Counted from the first letter of the stretch, positions 1 through 8,909 are shown. The stretch is DNA of 55,044 nt from an uncultured Clostridia bacterium (GCA_947572415.1 CANPBT010000009.1:1-55044); one strand, 5' to 3'. Program-made: numbers and translations. Notes: a model not told the origin generated them from the letters alone.

Positions 1-185
1 TGTATTCCGATTAAAATTTAGTTTTTTGTAAATTCCCTACGGAACACACCCTAAAATTGCGCGTCTTTTTACATAATTTATTATCGTTTAATTGCAAAAT
101 GTAAATTTGTATGTTATAATATAACAATAACGTGGGTAAGTCTACGTAAATTTTCATTGACACGGTTAAAAAGGTAATTAATTCT
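1..185. other. AT-rich 5' intergenic stretch
   Basis: No gene is supported here. The open frames crossing it on the minus strand lack ribosome binding sites and look like chance frames in AT-rich DNA. It carries the promoter of the downstream hydrolase operon (92-120). Any upstream gene lies outside the window. Confidence 0.6.
92..120 (+). promoter_or_regulatory. Sigma-A type promoter of the SGNH hydrolase operon
   Basis: TTGCAA (92-97), a 17-bp spacer, then TATAAT (115-120). The predicted transcript begins near 127 and leaves a leader of about 60 nt before the ATG at 186. A weak AAAGG ribosome site lies about 10 nt before the start. Confidence 0.6.
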
Positions 186-1334
186 ATGTCGAAATGGGTT
201 ACCGTCTGGGGCAACGCCACTTCGGTTGCGGAACGCCGCCCCGAAACTTATGCAAAAGATATTTCTTTGCGCTATCCCGTAAAGTGCGCGTTCGGCGGCA
301 ATAAGGTAAGGCTGCATTTTTCAAACTTCTGCGGGACTGAACCCGTTACACTGACGCGCGTCACAATCGCGCCGTCGGTATCCGACAGAGAAATCGATTT
401 AAAGGACGCGGCGCTCGTCACGTTTTCCGGCAACGAGAGCGTAACGATAGGCGTCGGCGAAGAAATATTTTCCGACGAAATAAATTTCCGCGTCAAACCG
501 CAGGGCATGGTTTCCGTCAGCTTTTACCTCGCCGGGTTTACGCTTATGCGCTCGGCGGTGGTCGTAACGGGCCCGCTGTCCAAAGGCTTTTTTTCGCTCG
601 GCGACGTTACGGCTGAAAGCGTTCTGCCGCTCAATTCGACCCGTTCGACGAATACTTTCTATTTCCTTACGGGCATAGACGTGTTGACCGACGATAATAA
701 CCGCTGCGTGATTTGCTACGGCGACTCGATAACCGCGCAGAGCTGGCCCGATTATCTTACTTTAAAATGTATGTCCGACGCGTATAACCGCACCGCGGTA
801 ATCAGGCGCGCGGCAAGCGGCACACGCATTTTACGGCAGTACGACTGTATTACGTACGAAAGCTACGGGCTTTGCGGCAAAAACCGTTTCGAACGCGAAA
901 TTTCAAGCGTAAGCGGAGCGGATACCGTAATAATTCAGCAAGGTATAAACGATATTATCCACCCCGTCGGCACGGAAGTGAACCCTTTCCGCCCGATGTC
1001 CGACCTGCCTTCCGCAAATGAGCTGGAAGAGGGGATAAAATACTATATAGCTTTGGCTAAAAAGAATAATCTCAAAGTTTTACTGGGCACGCTTTTGCCC
1101 ATTTACGGCTGGCGCACATACGCGCCTTTCCGTGAGGATTTAAAAAACGCATTTAACGACTGGATACGCGCATACGACGGCGCGGACGGGTGTATCGATT
1201 TCGATAAAGCCCTCCGCTCCGAGGGGGATAAGGCTTCGTTCGCAGAAAACTTCGACAGCGGCGACCACCTGCACCCGAGCGAAAGCGCGTATAAGGCGAT
1301 GGCGGAAATTGCATTCGGGAGTTTACGAAAGTGA
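186..1334 (+). CDS. SGNH/GDSL-family hydrolase (esterase/deacetylase-like)
   Basis: The protein has 382 residues. About 170 residues without a recognised motif, probably a beta-rich accessory domain, precede an SGNH hydrolase domain. Visible catalytic blocks are GDSIT with nucleophile Ser181, a QQGIND block with Asn255, and DHLH with Asp360 and His363. This family hydrolyses ester bonds, often acetyl groups on carbohydrates, with a Ser-His-Asp triad. No signal peptide is visible, so it is probably cytoplasmic. It is first in a six-gene run of same-strand genes with little spacing; its TGA overlaps the GTG start of the next gene (GTGA). The true substrate cannot be read from sequence. The general family call is firm; the substrate is unknown. 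Confidence 0.85.
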   Translation: MSKWVTVWGNATSVAERRPETYAKDISLRYPVKCAFGGNKVRLHFSNFCGTEPVTLTRVTIAPSVSDREIDLKDAALVTFSGNESVTIGVGEEIFSDEINFRVKPQGMVSVSFYLAGFTLMRSAVVVTGPLSKGFFSLGDVTAESVLPLNSTRSTNTFYFLTGIDVLTDDNNRCVICYGDSITAQSWPDYLTLKCMSDAYNRTAVIRRAASGTRILRQYDCITYESYGLCGKNRFEREISSVSGADTVIIQQGINDIIHPVGTEVNPFRPMSDLPSANELEEGIKYYIALAKKNNLKVLLGTLLPIYGWRTYAPFREDLKNAFNDWIRAYDGADGCIDFDKALRSEGDKASFAENFDSGDHLHPSESAYKAMAEIAFGSLRK

Positions 1335-2350
1335 GAGTGGCGATTTACGGCGCCGGCGCTATGGGCACTATACTCGGCGCGTACATAGCGGCAAGCGGCA
1401 AACAGATAGATTTGATAACGAGCAACGTAAAGCACGTCGAAGCTATTAAGCAGCACGGCGCGCAGGTTTTGGGCAACGCGAATTTTACTGTAAGGGTAAA
1501 CGCGCTTACGCCGGACGAAATGACGGGCTGTTACGATATAATTTTTCTTATGACAAAGCAGCGTGAAAATCATAAAATTCTGACCACGCTCAAAGATTTT
1601 CTTGCGGAAGACGGGGTAATCTGCACGTTGCAGAACGGGCTGCCCGAGCCGTCGGTTATAGAGGCGGTCGGGTCGAAGCGCTGCTTAGGCTGCGCCGTGG
1701 GCTGGGGCGCGAGCTATATAGGCGACGGGGCTTCCGAGCTGACCTCGAAAAAGGACAAAATGACCTTTGCGCTCGGCTCTATGCACGGCAACAACGCCTG
1801 GACGGAAACGGTTAAGGAATACCTCGAATGCGCCGGGCACGTAACGGTGGAGCCCAACTTTTTCGGGGCGAGGTGGGCTAAGCTCGTAATGAACTCCGCC
1901 TTTTCGCCGCTATCCGCCGTGACGGGGCTTACGTTCGGGCAGGTCGGCGCGAAATACCCCTCGCGCAGGCTCGCGCTCGCGCTTTTGAACGAGGCTTTCG
2001 ACGTCGCCGAAAAATGCGGCGTGGAAATCAGCCACATTCAGGGCCACGATATTGTCAGTTTATACAAGTGCAAGGGCGGCTTCAAAAAATTCGTCGCTAT
2101 GCGGCTCGTCCCTCTCGCAATGAAAAATCACAAAAAAATCACGTCGGGTATGTATTTCGATTTAAAGGCGGGCAAAAAGTGCGACGTGGATTTCGTAAAC
2201 GGGGTAATACAGCGGCTAGGCAATAAGTTCGGCGTCGATACTCCGCTCAACGACGCGGTTATAGAAATGGCGCACGAAATCGAGCGCGGCGAACGCGAAA
2301 TCAGCCTTGCGAATGCAAAGGTGCTGGATAAAATTTACAGAAAAAGGTAG
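1331..2350 (+). CDS. Ketopantoate reductase family (ApbA/PanE-like) oxidoreductase
   Basis: This 339-residue protein begins at a GTG that overlaps the upstream stop codon by 4 bp. The N-terminal Rossmann fold has GAGAMG at residues 7-12 for NAD(P)H. The C-terminal helical domain has the family's catalytic lysine (Lys184, in RWAKLVMNSAF). PanE reduces 2-dehydropantoate to pantoate in coenzyme A synthesis. Many Bacillota have several paralogues of unknown substrate, and this copy sits among hydrolases and not with panB or panC. I therefore give family only and no gene symbol. The protein is somewhat longer than typical PanE (about 300 residues). The next gene starts 3 bp after its stop. Confidence 0.82.
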   Translation: MRVAIYGAGAMGTILGAYIAASGKQIDLITSNVKHVEAIKQHGAQVLGNANFTVRVNALTPDEMTGCYDIIFLMTKQRENHKILTTLKDFLAEDGVICTLQNGLPEPSVIEAVGSKRCLGCAVGWGASYIGDGASELTSKKDKMTFALGSMHGNNAWTETVKEYLECAGHVTVEPNFFGARWAKLVMNSAFSPLSAVTGLTFGQVGAKYPSRRLALALLNEAFDVAEKCGVEISHIQGHDIVSLYKCKGGFKKFVAMRLVPLAMKNHKKITSGMYFDLKAGKKCDVDFVNGVIQRLGNKFGVDTPLNDAVIEMAHEIERGEREISLANAKVLDKIYRKR

Positions 2351-2353
2351 GCT

Positions 2354-3274
2354 ATGCAGGATATTTTTTACCCGTCGCACGACGGTATTACCACAATTCA
2401 CGCATGTATATGGAAGCCGCAAGGCGAAATAAGAGGAGTAGTGCAGATTATACACGGCATGTGCGAGTATGCCGCGAGATATGCGCCGTTTGCGGAGTTT
2501 CTTGCGGGGCACGGCTTTCTCGTATGCGCTGAGGACCATCTGGGGCACGGGCAGTCGGTTAAGGATAAAACTATGCTCGGCTATTTCAATAAGGAGCGCA
2601 GTACAGATACCGTTATAGAGGATATCCGCGCTTTGCATTTGAACGTAAAAAATATGTCGGGCGACGCGCCCTATTTCGTAATGGGGCACAGTATGGGCTC
2701 GTTTTTCTGCCGCAAATACATTTCGGTTTACGGCAACGATTTAAGCGGCGCGGTAATAATGGGCACGGGCTTCAAAGGCGGGCTCACTTTGGGCAGCGCG
2801 CTTTTCCTGGTAAGGCTTAACGCGCTTTTCTGCGGCTGGAAGAACAGAAGCCGTATGATAAAGAAGCTCGCGTTCGGCAGTTACAATAAAAAGTTTAAGC
2901 CCAAACGCACGGAAAACGACTGGCTTTCCGCGGATACGGGCAACGTTGATGACTATATCGCGGACGGACATTGCAACTTTTCTTTCACAAACAACGGCTA
3001 TGCCATACTTTTCGGCATAATCAGGCAGGCGTGCTCGCATAAAGTTATTTCCGCGGTACCCAAAAATTTACCCGTGTACTTTGTCGCGGGCAAGGACGAC
3101 CCGGTCGGCGATTACGGCAAAGGCGTTTTAAAAGCGAAGCAAAAATTCGAGAAAGCGGGCGTAAAGGAAGTAAGTATTACCCTCTACTCGGGCGCGCGCC
3201 ACGAAATTTTAAACGATACCTGCAAGCAGCAGGTAATGGACGATTTGCTTGACTTTTTCGAAAAACATATATAA
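2354..3274 (+). CDS. Alpha/beta hydrolase, monoacylglycerol-lipase-like (S33 'hydrolase_4' type)
   Basis: 306 residues. The nucleophile elbow is GHSMG with Ser113. The likely triad acid is in the GKDDPVG segment near residue 250, and the histidine is in ARHEIL near residue 275. An early HGMCEYAARY segment is typical of the monoacylglycerol lipase and lysophospholipase-like group, where it forms the oxyanion region. The family cleaves fatty acyl esters of glycerol. No signal peptide is seen. It is translationally close to its neighbours, with 3 bp upstream and 8 bp downstream, and lacks a strong ribosome site of its own. A lipid ester substrate is inferred from the family only. Confidence 0.83.
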   Translation: MQDIFYPSHDGITTIHACIWKPQGEIRGVVQIIHGMCEYAARYAPFAEFLAGHGFLVCAEDHLGHGQSVKDKTMLGYFNKERSTDTVIEDIRALHLNVKNMSGDAPYFVMGHSMGSFFCRKYISVYGNDLSGAVIMGTGFKGGLTLGSALFLVRLNALFCGWKNRSRMIKKLAFGSYNKKFKPKRTENDWLSADTGNVDDYIADGHCNFSFTNNGYAILFGIIRQACSHKVISAVPKNLPVYFVAGKDDPVGDYGKGVLKAKQKFEKAGVKEVSITLYSGARHEILNDTCKQQVMDDLLDFFEKHI

Positions 3275-3282
3275 ATGAAATT

Positions 3283-4038
3283 ATGATTGACAAATGGGAA
3301 GTACGGATACCCGGGCTTTCGGGCGATAAAAAGCGTTGGGCTTACGTCTATCTGCCCCGCGATTACGAATACGACGAGGACAGGCGTTATCCCGTTATGT
3401 ACATGTTCGACGGGCATAATCTGTTTTCAGACGACGAGGCGACATTCGGCAGAAGCTGGCGGCTCGCCGATTATCTCGATAAAAACAACGTGCCTCTTAT
3501 CGTCGCGGCGGTGGAGTGCAACCACGAGGGGAACAGACGGCTTTCGGAATATTCCCCCGTGAATTTCACTTTTAAAAACGGTGAAAAGATAAGCGGCGCC
3601 GGTAAAAAATATATGGACTGGCTTACGGGCGTGTTTAAGCCGTACATAGATAAAAACCTGCGCACCCTGCCCGACAGAGCCAACACAGCGATAGGCGGCA
3701 GCTCGATGGGCGGATTAATGACTCTTTACGCGCTGGCAAAATACGCCGGATATTTTTCACGCGGGGCGGCGCTTTCGCCAAGCCTTTGGGCTTGCGGCGG
3801 CGTGCCTGAATTTATAAAAAAGGCAACATTCGGCAAAGAATGCATAATATATATGGATTACGGCAGCAAAGAGTTTAAAAACCACGACGGACAGAAGGAA
3901 TTGTTTGTAAAAACGGCGTCGCTGCTTTTCGATAAGGGCGTCGCGCTGACGGCGAGCATAGCCTTGGGCGGGGTTCACTCGGAAGCCAGCTGGGAAAAGC
4001 GTATACCCGTGTTTTTACAAGTACTTTTCGGGTCGTAA
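3283..4038 (+). CDS. Alpha/beta hydrolase of the esterase D / enterochelin-esterase-like family
   Basis: 251 residues. The N-terminus shows the YLPRDY and YPVMYMFDGHNLF segments typical of putative-esterase (PF00756-like) proteins. The nucleophile elbow is GSSMG with Ser141. The likely triad His is in GGVHSEASW near the C-terminus. Members hydrolyse diverse acyl esters, including S-formylglutathione and siderophore esters. No secretion signal is visible. It is the second esterase in a row in this operon and starts 8 bp after the previous stop without a clear Shine-Dalgarno, suggesting coupled translation. The substrate is unknown. Confidence 0.8.
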   Translation: MIDKWEVRIPGLSGDKKRWAYVYLPRDYEYDEDRRYPVMYMFDGHNLFSDDEATFGRSWRLADYLDKNNVPLIVAAVECNHEGNRRLSEYSPVNFTFKNGEKISGAGKKYMDWLTGVFKPYIDKNLRTLPDRANTAIGGSSMGGLMTLYALAKYAGYFSRGAALSPSLWACGGVPEFIKKATFGKECIIYMDYGSKEFKNHDGQKELFVKTASLLFDKGVALTASIALGGVHSEASWEKRIPVFLQVLFGS

Positions 4039-4084
4039 CGGTCTGTCGCGCGCGTTTCATGCTAAATGACAATTAGGAGATTGT

Positions 4085-5275
4085 ATGAAGAATTTTATTT
4101 TTATTTCACCGAACTTCCCCGAAAACTACTGGAAGTTCTGCAAACAGTTACAGTATAACGGTTTTAACGTGCTGTGTATAGGCGATTGCCCCTACGAACA
4201 GCTTAAAGACGAAGTGTGGGGCTCGCTTAAAGAGTACTACTGGGTGCGCAGCCTTGAAAATTACGACGAAGTTTACCGCGCCGTGGCTTTCTTTATTTTC
4301 AAGTACGGCAAAATCGATTTCCTTGAAAGCAACAACGAATACTGGTTAGAGCGCGACGCAATGCTGCGCACGGCTTTCAACATAAAGTCGGGCTTTTTGC
4401 AGAAGGATATCAAGAAGATTAAGTTTAAGTCTCAGATGAAGAAGTATTACGCAAAGGCGGGCGTAAAAACGGCAAGATACTGCCTCGTAAAGACGCTTGC
4501 CGGCTGTAAAAAATTCATAGACGAAGTGGGTTACCCCGTAATCGTCAAGCCCGACAACGGCGTCGGCGCGAACGATACGCGAAAAATATCAAACGAAAAC
4601 CAGCTTGAAAGGTTTTTCGAAGAAAAACAGCCCGTTCAGTACATAATGGAGGAGTTTATTTACGGTGAAGTAAACTCTTACGACGCGATAATAGACGGCG
4701 CCGGCAACCCCGTATTCGAAACGGGCAACGTGACGCCTTGCTCGCTTATGGACGTAGTCAACGAAAACGGCGACAGTTTGTTCTATATCGTAAATCAGCT
4801 TTCGGAGGACGTGCGCAAGGCGGGGCGCGATACCGTCAAGGCGTTCGGCGTAAAAAACCGTTTCGTGCATTTCGAATTTTTCCGCCTTACCCGCAATCAG
4901 CCCATAGGCAAAAAGGGGGAGGTGGTCGCGCTCGAAGTGAATATGCGCCCGAGCGGCGGCATATCGCCGGATATGATGAACTATGCGAACAGTATCGACG
5001 TGTATAAAATCTGGGCGGATATTATGTCTTGCGGACATACCGAGCTCGTCTGCGGCGAAAAATATTTCTGCGCATTCGCAGGCAGGCGCGACGAAAAGGC
5101 GTATTATTATTCCGAGCAGGAAATTCTCGGAAAATACGCCGAGAATATGCGCATAGTGGATAAGGTGCCCTACGCTTTAAGCGGCGCAATGGGCAACAGA
5201 ATGTTCGTCGCCGTATTCAAAACAAAAGAAGCCCTCGACGGATTTTATTCCGAAATCTTTAAAACCATAAGCTGA
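4085..5275 (+). CDS. ATP-grasp domain protein (carboxylate-amine/thiol ligase-like)
   Basis: 396 residues with a TAGGAGA ribosome site 8 nt before the ATG. An N-terminal pre-ATP-grasp fold (about residues 1-110) is followed by the ATP-grasp domain. Visible elements are the YPVIVKPDNGVGAN lysine/glycine loop near residues 150-165, QYIMEEFI for adenine and ribose contact, and a metal-binding segment ALEVNMRPSGG near residues 280-290. ATP-grasp enzymes activate a carboxylate as acyl phosphate and join it to an amine, thiol or CO2. Sequences of this kind are often mislabelled carbamoyl-phosphate synthase-like; the large-subunit architecture is absent here. Its partner substrates may be the acids released by the upstream esterases, which is inference. 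Confidence 0.8.
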   Translation: MKNFIFISPNFPENYWKFCKQLQYNGFNVLCIGDCPYEQLKDEVWGSLKEYYWVRSLENYDEVYRAVAFFIFKYGKIDFLESNNEYWLERDAMLRTAFNIKSGFLQKDIKKIKFKSQMKKYYAKAGVKTARYCLVKTLAGCKKFIDEVGYPVIVKPDNGVGANDTRKISNENQLERFFEEKQPVQYIMEEFIYGEVNSYDAIIDGAGNPVFETGNVTPCSLMDVVNENGDSLFYIVNQLSEDVRKAGRDTVKAFGVKNRFVHFEFFRLTRNQPIGKKGEVVALEVNMRPSGGISPDMMNYANSIDVYKIWADIMSCGHTELVCGEKYFCAFAGRRDEKAYYYSEQEILGKYAENMRIVDKVPYALSGAMGNRMFVAVFKTKEALDGFYSEIFKTIS

Positions 5276-5278
5276 ATT

Positions 5279-5863
5279 ATGTTTAACGTAAATGCAATGC
5301 AGTGGACTCGTCTGCCTGAAAAATACGATATAACTGCGGATAAAATAGTTATAACAACAAAGCCGAATACTGATTTGTGGCAGAAAACTTATTACGGTTT
5401 TTGTAATGACAACGCGCCGGTATTGCAGGCGGAAACGGAAGAGCGATATTTTTCCTTCACCGTTAAAACGCAGTTTAAAAGCAAAAGGCGGTTTGACCAG
5501 TGCGGGGTAGTAATCTATCTTGACGGCGAAAACTGGTTGAAAGCTTCCTGCGAGTACGAAAACGAAAAATTTCAACGGTTGGGCAGCGTAGTGACAAACG
5601 GCGGGTATTCCGATTGGGCTACTACAGATATCTGCGCCGACGTCAAAACGATTTGGTACAGACTGAGCAGACGGCAATCCGATTATTGCGTGGAGTGTTC
5701 GTTTGACGGCGAAAATTTCAAGCAGATGCGCATATGTCATTTGCAGGCGGGCGCGGGGAAGATAAAATTCGGTATTTATGCCTGTTCGCCCGAGCAGTCG
5801 TCATTTGAAGCGGTATTTACGGAAATGCGACTAACCGAGTGTAAATGGAAAAAACACGAATAA
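5279..5863 (+). CDS. DUF1349-type concanavalin-like beta-sandwich protein
   Basis: 194 residues, starting 3 bp after the ATP-grasp stop, so probably coupled. It shows the pattern of the DUF1349 / 'regulation of enolase protein 1' family: an early WxRLP segment, TDLWQKTYYGF, then strands ending in GVVIYLDGENWLKASCEYE and a later GENFKQMRICHL. These proteins are predicted concanavalin-A-like sandwiches and may bind carbohydrate. Biochemical function is not established. It is the last gene of the operon and is followed directly by a strong terminator. Confidence 0.72.
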   Translation: MFNVNAMQWTRLPEKYDITADKIVITTKPNTDLWQKTYYGFCNDNAPVLQAETEERYFSFTVKTQFKSKRRFDQCGVVIYLDGENWLKASCEYENEKFQRLGSVVTNGGYSDWATTDICADVKTIWYRLSRRQSDYCVECSFDGENFKQMRICHLQAGAGKIKFGIYACSPEQSSFEAVFTEMRLTECKWKKHE

Positions 5864-5868
5864 ATTAT

Positions 5869-5903
5869 CCGCGGCGGACTTTTTTAAAGTCCGCCGCGGT
5901 TTT
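5869..5903 (+). terminator. Rho-independent terminator of the hydrolase/ATP-grasp operon
   Basis: A 12-bp perfect GC-rich stem (CCGCGGCGGACT with AGTCCGCCGCGG) around a T-rich loop, followed by a short TTTT tract, 5 bp after the last stop codon. Confidence 0.9.
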
Positions 5904-5976
5904 ATAGACAATTTTGTTCTAAAACGCAAAACTTCGCAATAAAGTAGTTATACACATAGTTTTTGCGGAGGCGGAT

Positions 5977-7452
5977 ATGGTTGATTATAACGTATACGAA
6001 GACATTGCCGGAAGAAGCGGCGGAGACATCTATATCGGTGTGGTGGGGCCCGTCAGAACGGGTAAATCCACGTTGATAAAAAAATTTATGACGGAACTTG
6101 TCATTCCGTTCGTTACCGACGAAAATTCCAAGTCGGTCATGACCGACGAATTGCCGCAGTCGGCTTCGGGTAAAAGCGTTATGACCACCGAGCCGAAGTT
6201 CGTGCCCGCTAAGGCGGCGGCGGTTAAAATCGAAAACGCCGAAGCGAACGTAAGGCTTATCGATTGCGTCGGTTTTGTTACCGACGGTGCGGTCGGGTTC
6301 GAGGAGGACGGCAAGCCCCGCCTCGTCAACACGCCGTGGAGCGAAAATCCCCTGCCCTTTAAAGAGGCTGCGGCGCTCGGCACCGAAAGGGTTATAAAAG
6401 ACCACTCTACGGTGGGCGTGCTCGTCACCACAGACGGCAGTATCGCGGATATACCCAGAAAGGGCTACGAGCAGGCGGAGGAGCGCACCGTAAAATGCCT
6501 CAAAGATATAGGCAAACCTTTCGTTATAGTATTGAACTGCGCCGACCCCGCGTCGGCTGCGGCGCGCGCTTTAAAAACCGAACTCGAAGCTAAGTACGGT
6601 ATAACGGTCATCGCCGTTAATTGCGAAAAAATCGAAAAAGACGGACTTCTCGATATACTCAAAGCTATACTGTTCGAATTTCCCGTTGCGTCGTTCGACG
6701 TTAATATTCCCGAGTGGATGCGGTACCTTTCGCCCGATTGCACCGCCGTTACCGAGCTTCTGGAACGGGTACGCGCGGTCGCGCCGAAAATTTGCAGAAT
6801 GAAGGACTGTTCGGCTTTCGACAATATGTTCGAGGGCTGCGGCTACTGGAACGGCGGCGCGGGCGTTTCGCTTAATCTTTCGGACGGCAGGGCGGAAGTG
6901 ACCGCGTATGCAAGGGAGGGTATCTTCTTCGAAATGCTTTCCGAAATAGCGGGCGACAGCATTTCCGACGAATGTACGCTTATGCGCTACGTAAGCGGCA
7001 CTGCGGAAGCAAAGCGCAGTTACGATAAAATCAAAGACGCTTTCGAGTGCGCGAAAGTCAACGGTTACGGCATAGTTCAGCCCGACGACTCGGATATGAG
7101 CCTCGAACAACCCAAAGTGGTGCGTCAGGGCGGAAGCGTGGGTATAAGGCTCCGTGCAACAGCGCCGAGCTACCATATAGTTAAAATCGACGTCACCGGC
7201 GAGGTGAACCCCATTATGGGCAGCGCGCAGCAGAGCGAGGGCATAGTTCAGGGAATGATGAACGGCTTCGAGACCAACCCCGACGGAATGTGGGAAACGA
7301 ACGTGTTCGGCAAATCGCTCAGAGGAATGGTCAAAGAAGGACTTGCCGGCAAGGTGTCGTGCATGCACGACGATACTAAGGCGAAAATGCGCCGAGCAAT
7401 AACCCGCATAATCAATGAGGGAAAAGGTGGGGTTATTTGCATTCTGTTATAA
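5977..7452 (+). CDS. spoIVA: Stage IV sporulation protein A, spore coat morphogenetic ATPase
   Basis: 491 residues, almost the same length as Bacillus subtilis SpoIVA (492). The N-terminus carries GPVRTGKST (Walker A, near residues 24-32) in a TRAFAC-like fold. The C-terminus ends in a short hydrophobic CILL tail, as in family members, where the extreme C-terminus contacts SpoVM on the forespore membrane. SpoIVA hydrolyses ATP and polymerises irreversibly into the basement layer of the spore coat. A strong GGAGG site lies 7 nt upstream of the ATG. Expression should be under mother-cell sigma-E; a TATACACA element at 5950-5957 partly resembles a sigma-E -10 box but I could not place a convincing -35. 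Monocistronic between two strong terminators. Confidence 0.96.
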   Translation: MVDYNVYEDIAGRSGGDIYIGVVGPVRTGKSTLIKKFMTELVIPFVTDENSKSVMTDELPQSASGKSVMTTEPKFVPAKAAAVKIENAEANVRLIDCVGFVTDGAVGFEEDGKPRLVNTPWSENPLPFKEAAALGTERVIKDHSTVGVLVTTDGSIADIPRKGYEQAEERTVKCLKDIGKPFVIVLNCADPASAAARALKTELEAKYGITVIAVNCEKIEKDGLLDILKAILFEFPVASFDVNIPEWMRYLSPDCTAVTELLERVRAVAPKICRMKDCSAFDNMFEGCGYWNGGAGVSLNLSDGRAEVTAYAREGIFFEMLSEIAGDSISDECTLMRYVSGTAEAKRSYDKIKDAFECAKVNGYGIVQPDDSDMSLEQPKVVRQGGSVGIRLRATAPSYHIVKIDVTGEVNPIMGSAQQSEGIVQGMMNGFETNPDGMWETNVFGKSLRGMVKEGLAGKVSCMHDDTKAKMRRAITRIINEGKGGVICILL

Positions 7453-7454
7453 TA

Positions 7455-7492
7455 AAATCCGCGCCGCGAAAATTTTCGCGGCGCGGATTTTT
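7455..7492 (+). terminator. Rho-independent terminator of spoIVA
   Basis: A long perfect inverted repeat (AAATCCGCGCCGCGAAAA with its complement) immediately after the spoIVA stop, followed by TTTTTCT. Confidence 0.92.
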
Positions 7493-7509
7493 CTGATTAT
7501 TTAATTAAC

Positions 7510-7538
7510 TTGACAAATAAACGATTTCACTTTAAAAT
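7510..7538 (+). promoter_or_regulatory. Consensus sigma-A promoter of fabK, leaderless type
   Basis: TTGACA (7510-7515), 17-bp spacer, TAAAAT (7533-7538). The fabK ATG at 7545 follows after only 6 nt, so the predicted transcription start falls on or next to the A of the start codon. No Shine-Dalgarno is present. Confidence 0.8.
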
Positions 7539-7544
7539 AATTAT

Positions 7545-8483
7545 ATGATAAAAAGCAGAATCTGTGATATAAAATACCCCGTATTTCAGGGCGGTATGGC
7601 ATGGGTTGCCGACGCAAACCTCGCCGCAGCCGTTTCGGAAGCGGGAGGGCTGGGGATAATCGCCGCTATGAATATGTCCGGCGAGCTTCTGCGCGAGGAA
7701 ATCAAAAAGCTGCGCGCCGTTACGGACAAGCCTTTCGGCGTTAACGTAATGCTTATGAGTCCTTTTGCCGCAGAGGTTGCGGAAGTCGTGGTGGAGGAGC
7801 GCGTACCCGTCGTCACTACCGGCGCGGGCAACCCCGTGACGTATATGAAAAAATGGCTTGCCGCGGGCGTTAAAGTCATACCCGTCGTCGCCTCCGTCGC
7901 GCTTGCTCAGATGGTCGAGCGGCGCGGCGCGACCGCGGTTGTCGCCGAGGGCGGCGAATCGGGCGGACACATAGGCGAGGCAAACACAATGCCTCTCGTC
8001 CCGCAGGTTGCCGACGCCGTAGATATCCCCGTAATAGCCGCGGGCGGCATAGCGGACGGCAGGGGGCTTGCCGCGGCGATTATGCTCGGCGCGGAGGGTG
8101 TTCAGATGGGTACGAGATTCCTTGTCGCAAAGGAATGTACCGTGCACGAAAATTACAAACGAAAAGTATTGAAGGCGGGCGATATCGGCACTATGGTCAG
8201 CGGCAGGCGCGCGGGGCACCCCGTACGCGCGCTTAAAACTCCGTTCGCACGCGCATACGCCGAGCTTGAAAAGGATTTATCCGTCACCGACGAGCAGATA
8301 GCCGCGTTCGGCGCGGGCGCGCTTAAAAAGGCGGTCGTCGACGGCGACGAGGAGGGCGGTTCGTTTCTCTGCGGTTCGGTCGCGGGACTTGTAACAAAAG
8401 AGCAGACGTGTAAAGAGATTATAGAGGACGTGGTGTCGGGGGCGGAAAAACTGTTGAGTTCGGCTTCCCGCCGACTGGTGTGA
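7545..8483 (+). CDS. fabK: Enoyl-[acyl-carrier-protein] reductase II, FMN-dependent
   Basis: 312 residues, matching FabK of streptococci and Clostridia. It is a TIM-barrel flavoprotein of the nitronate monooxygenase-like superfamily: FQGGMAWVAD at the N-terminus, the GGESGGHIGE segment near residue 140 carrying the histidine tied to catalysis, and the phosphate-binding AAGGIADGRG and GAEGVQMGTRF loops. FabK reduces the trans-2 double bond of enoyl-ACP with NAD(P)H in the last step of fatty-acid elongation and replaces FabI. The call over plain nitronate monooxygenase is supported by length, the sequence family and adjacency to fabZ, which starts 3 bp downstream. The start is fixed by a promoter whose -10 box is 6 nt before the ATG. 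Confidence 0.92.
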   Translation: MIKSRICDIKYPVFQGGMAWVADANLAAAVSEAGGLGIIAAMNMSGELLREEIKKLRAVTDKPFGVNVMLMSPFAAEVAEVVVEERVPVVTTGAGNPVTYMKKWLAAGVKVIPVVASVALAQMVERRGATAVVAEGGESGGHIGEANTMPLVPQVADAVDIPVIAAGGIADGRGLAAAIMLGAEGVQMGTRFLVAKECTVHENYKRKVLKAGDIGTMVSGRRAGHPVRALKTPFARAYAELEKDLSVTDEQIAAFGAGALKKAVVDGDEEGGSFLCGSVAGLVTKEQTCKEIIEDVVSGAEKLLSSASRRLV

Positions 8484-8486
8484 GGT

Positions 8487-8909
8487 ATGACGAAGGAAGA
8501 GATAAAAGAAGTTTTACCGCACAGAGAGCCTATGCTTCTCGTCGACGAAATCGTTAAAAACGACGACGGAACGGTGACGGGCTTTTACACGGTGCGCGGC
8601 GACGAGTTTTTCGTTAAGGGGCATTTCCCCGATATGCCCGTCGTGCCCGGGGTGATACTCTGCGAAATGGCGGCGCAGTCGTCCTGTATGCTTATGGCGG
8701 ATTGCGTAAAGGGAAAAATTACGTTGTTTGCGGGTATGAACAACGTGAAGTTCAAAACCCCCGTAAAACCGGGCGATACGGTGGCGTTCAGATGTACGCA
8801 CGTACGCTCGTTCGGGGCGGTTCATTTTATAAAAGCCGAGGGCATCGTCGGCGGAAAAATCTGTATGTCGGGCGATTTTTCTTTTGCGCTTGTTGACCCC
8901 GAAAAATAA
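8487..8909 (+). CDS. fabZ: 3-hydroxyacyl-[acyl-carrier-protein] dehydratase
   Basis: 140 residues, usual FabZ length, hot-dog fold. The active-site motif GHFPDMPVVPGV contains catalytic His46, and Glu60 lies in ILCEMAAQ on the central helix. The enzyme removes water from 3-hydroxyacyl-ACP to give the enoyl-ACP that FabK, encoded just upstream, reduces. A GAGG ribosome site overlaps the fabK stop region. The pair forms a minimal fatty-acid elongation module separated from the rest of the fab genes, which are not in the window. Confidence 0.95.
   Translation: MTKEEIKEVLPHREPMLLVDEIVKNDDGTVTGFYTVRGDEFFVKGHFPDMPVVPGVILCEMAAQSSCMLMADCVKGKITLFAGMNNVKFKTPVKPGDTVAFRCTHVRSFGAVHFIKAEGIVGGKICMSGDFSFALVDPEK

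Noticed and set aside
5940..5960. Sigma-E promoter of spoIVA
   Set aside because: TATACACA partly resembles the -10 element, but no acceptable -35 was found, so it was not listed as a feature.
6571..7368. Long minus-strand open frame opposite spoIVA
   Set aside because: Lies wholly inside a clearly identified gene, has no ribosome site and no recognisable domain; a shadow frame caused by codon bias.
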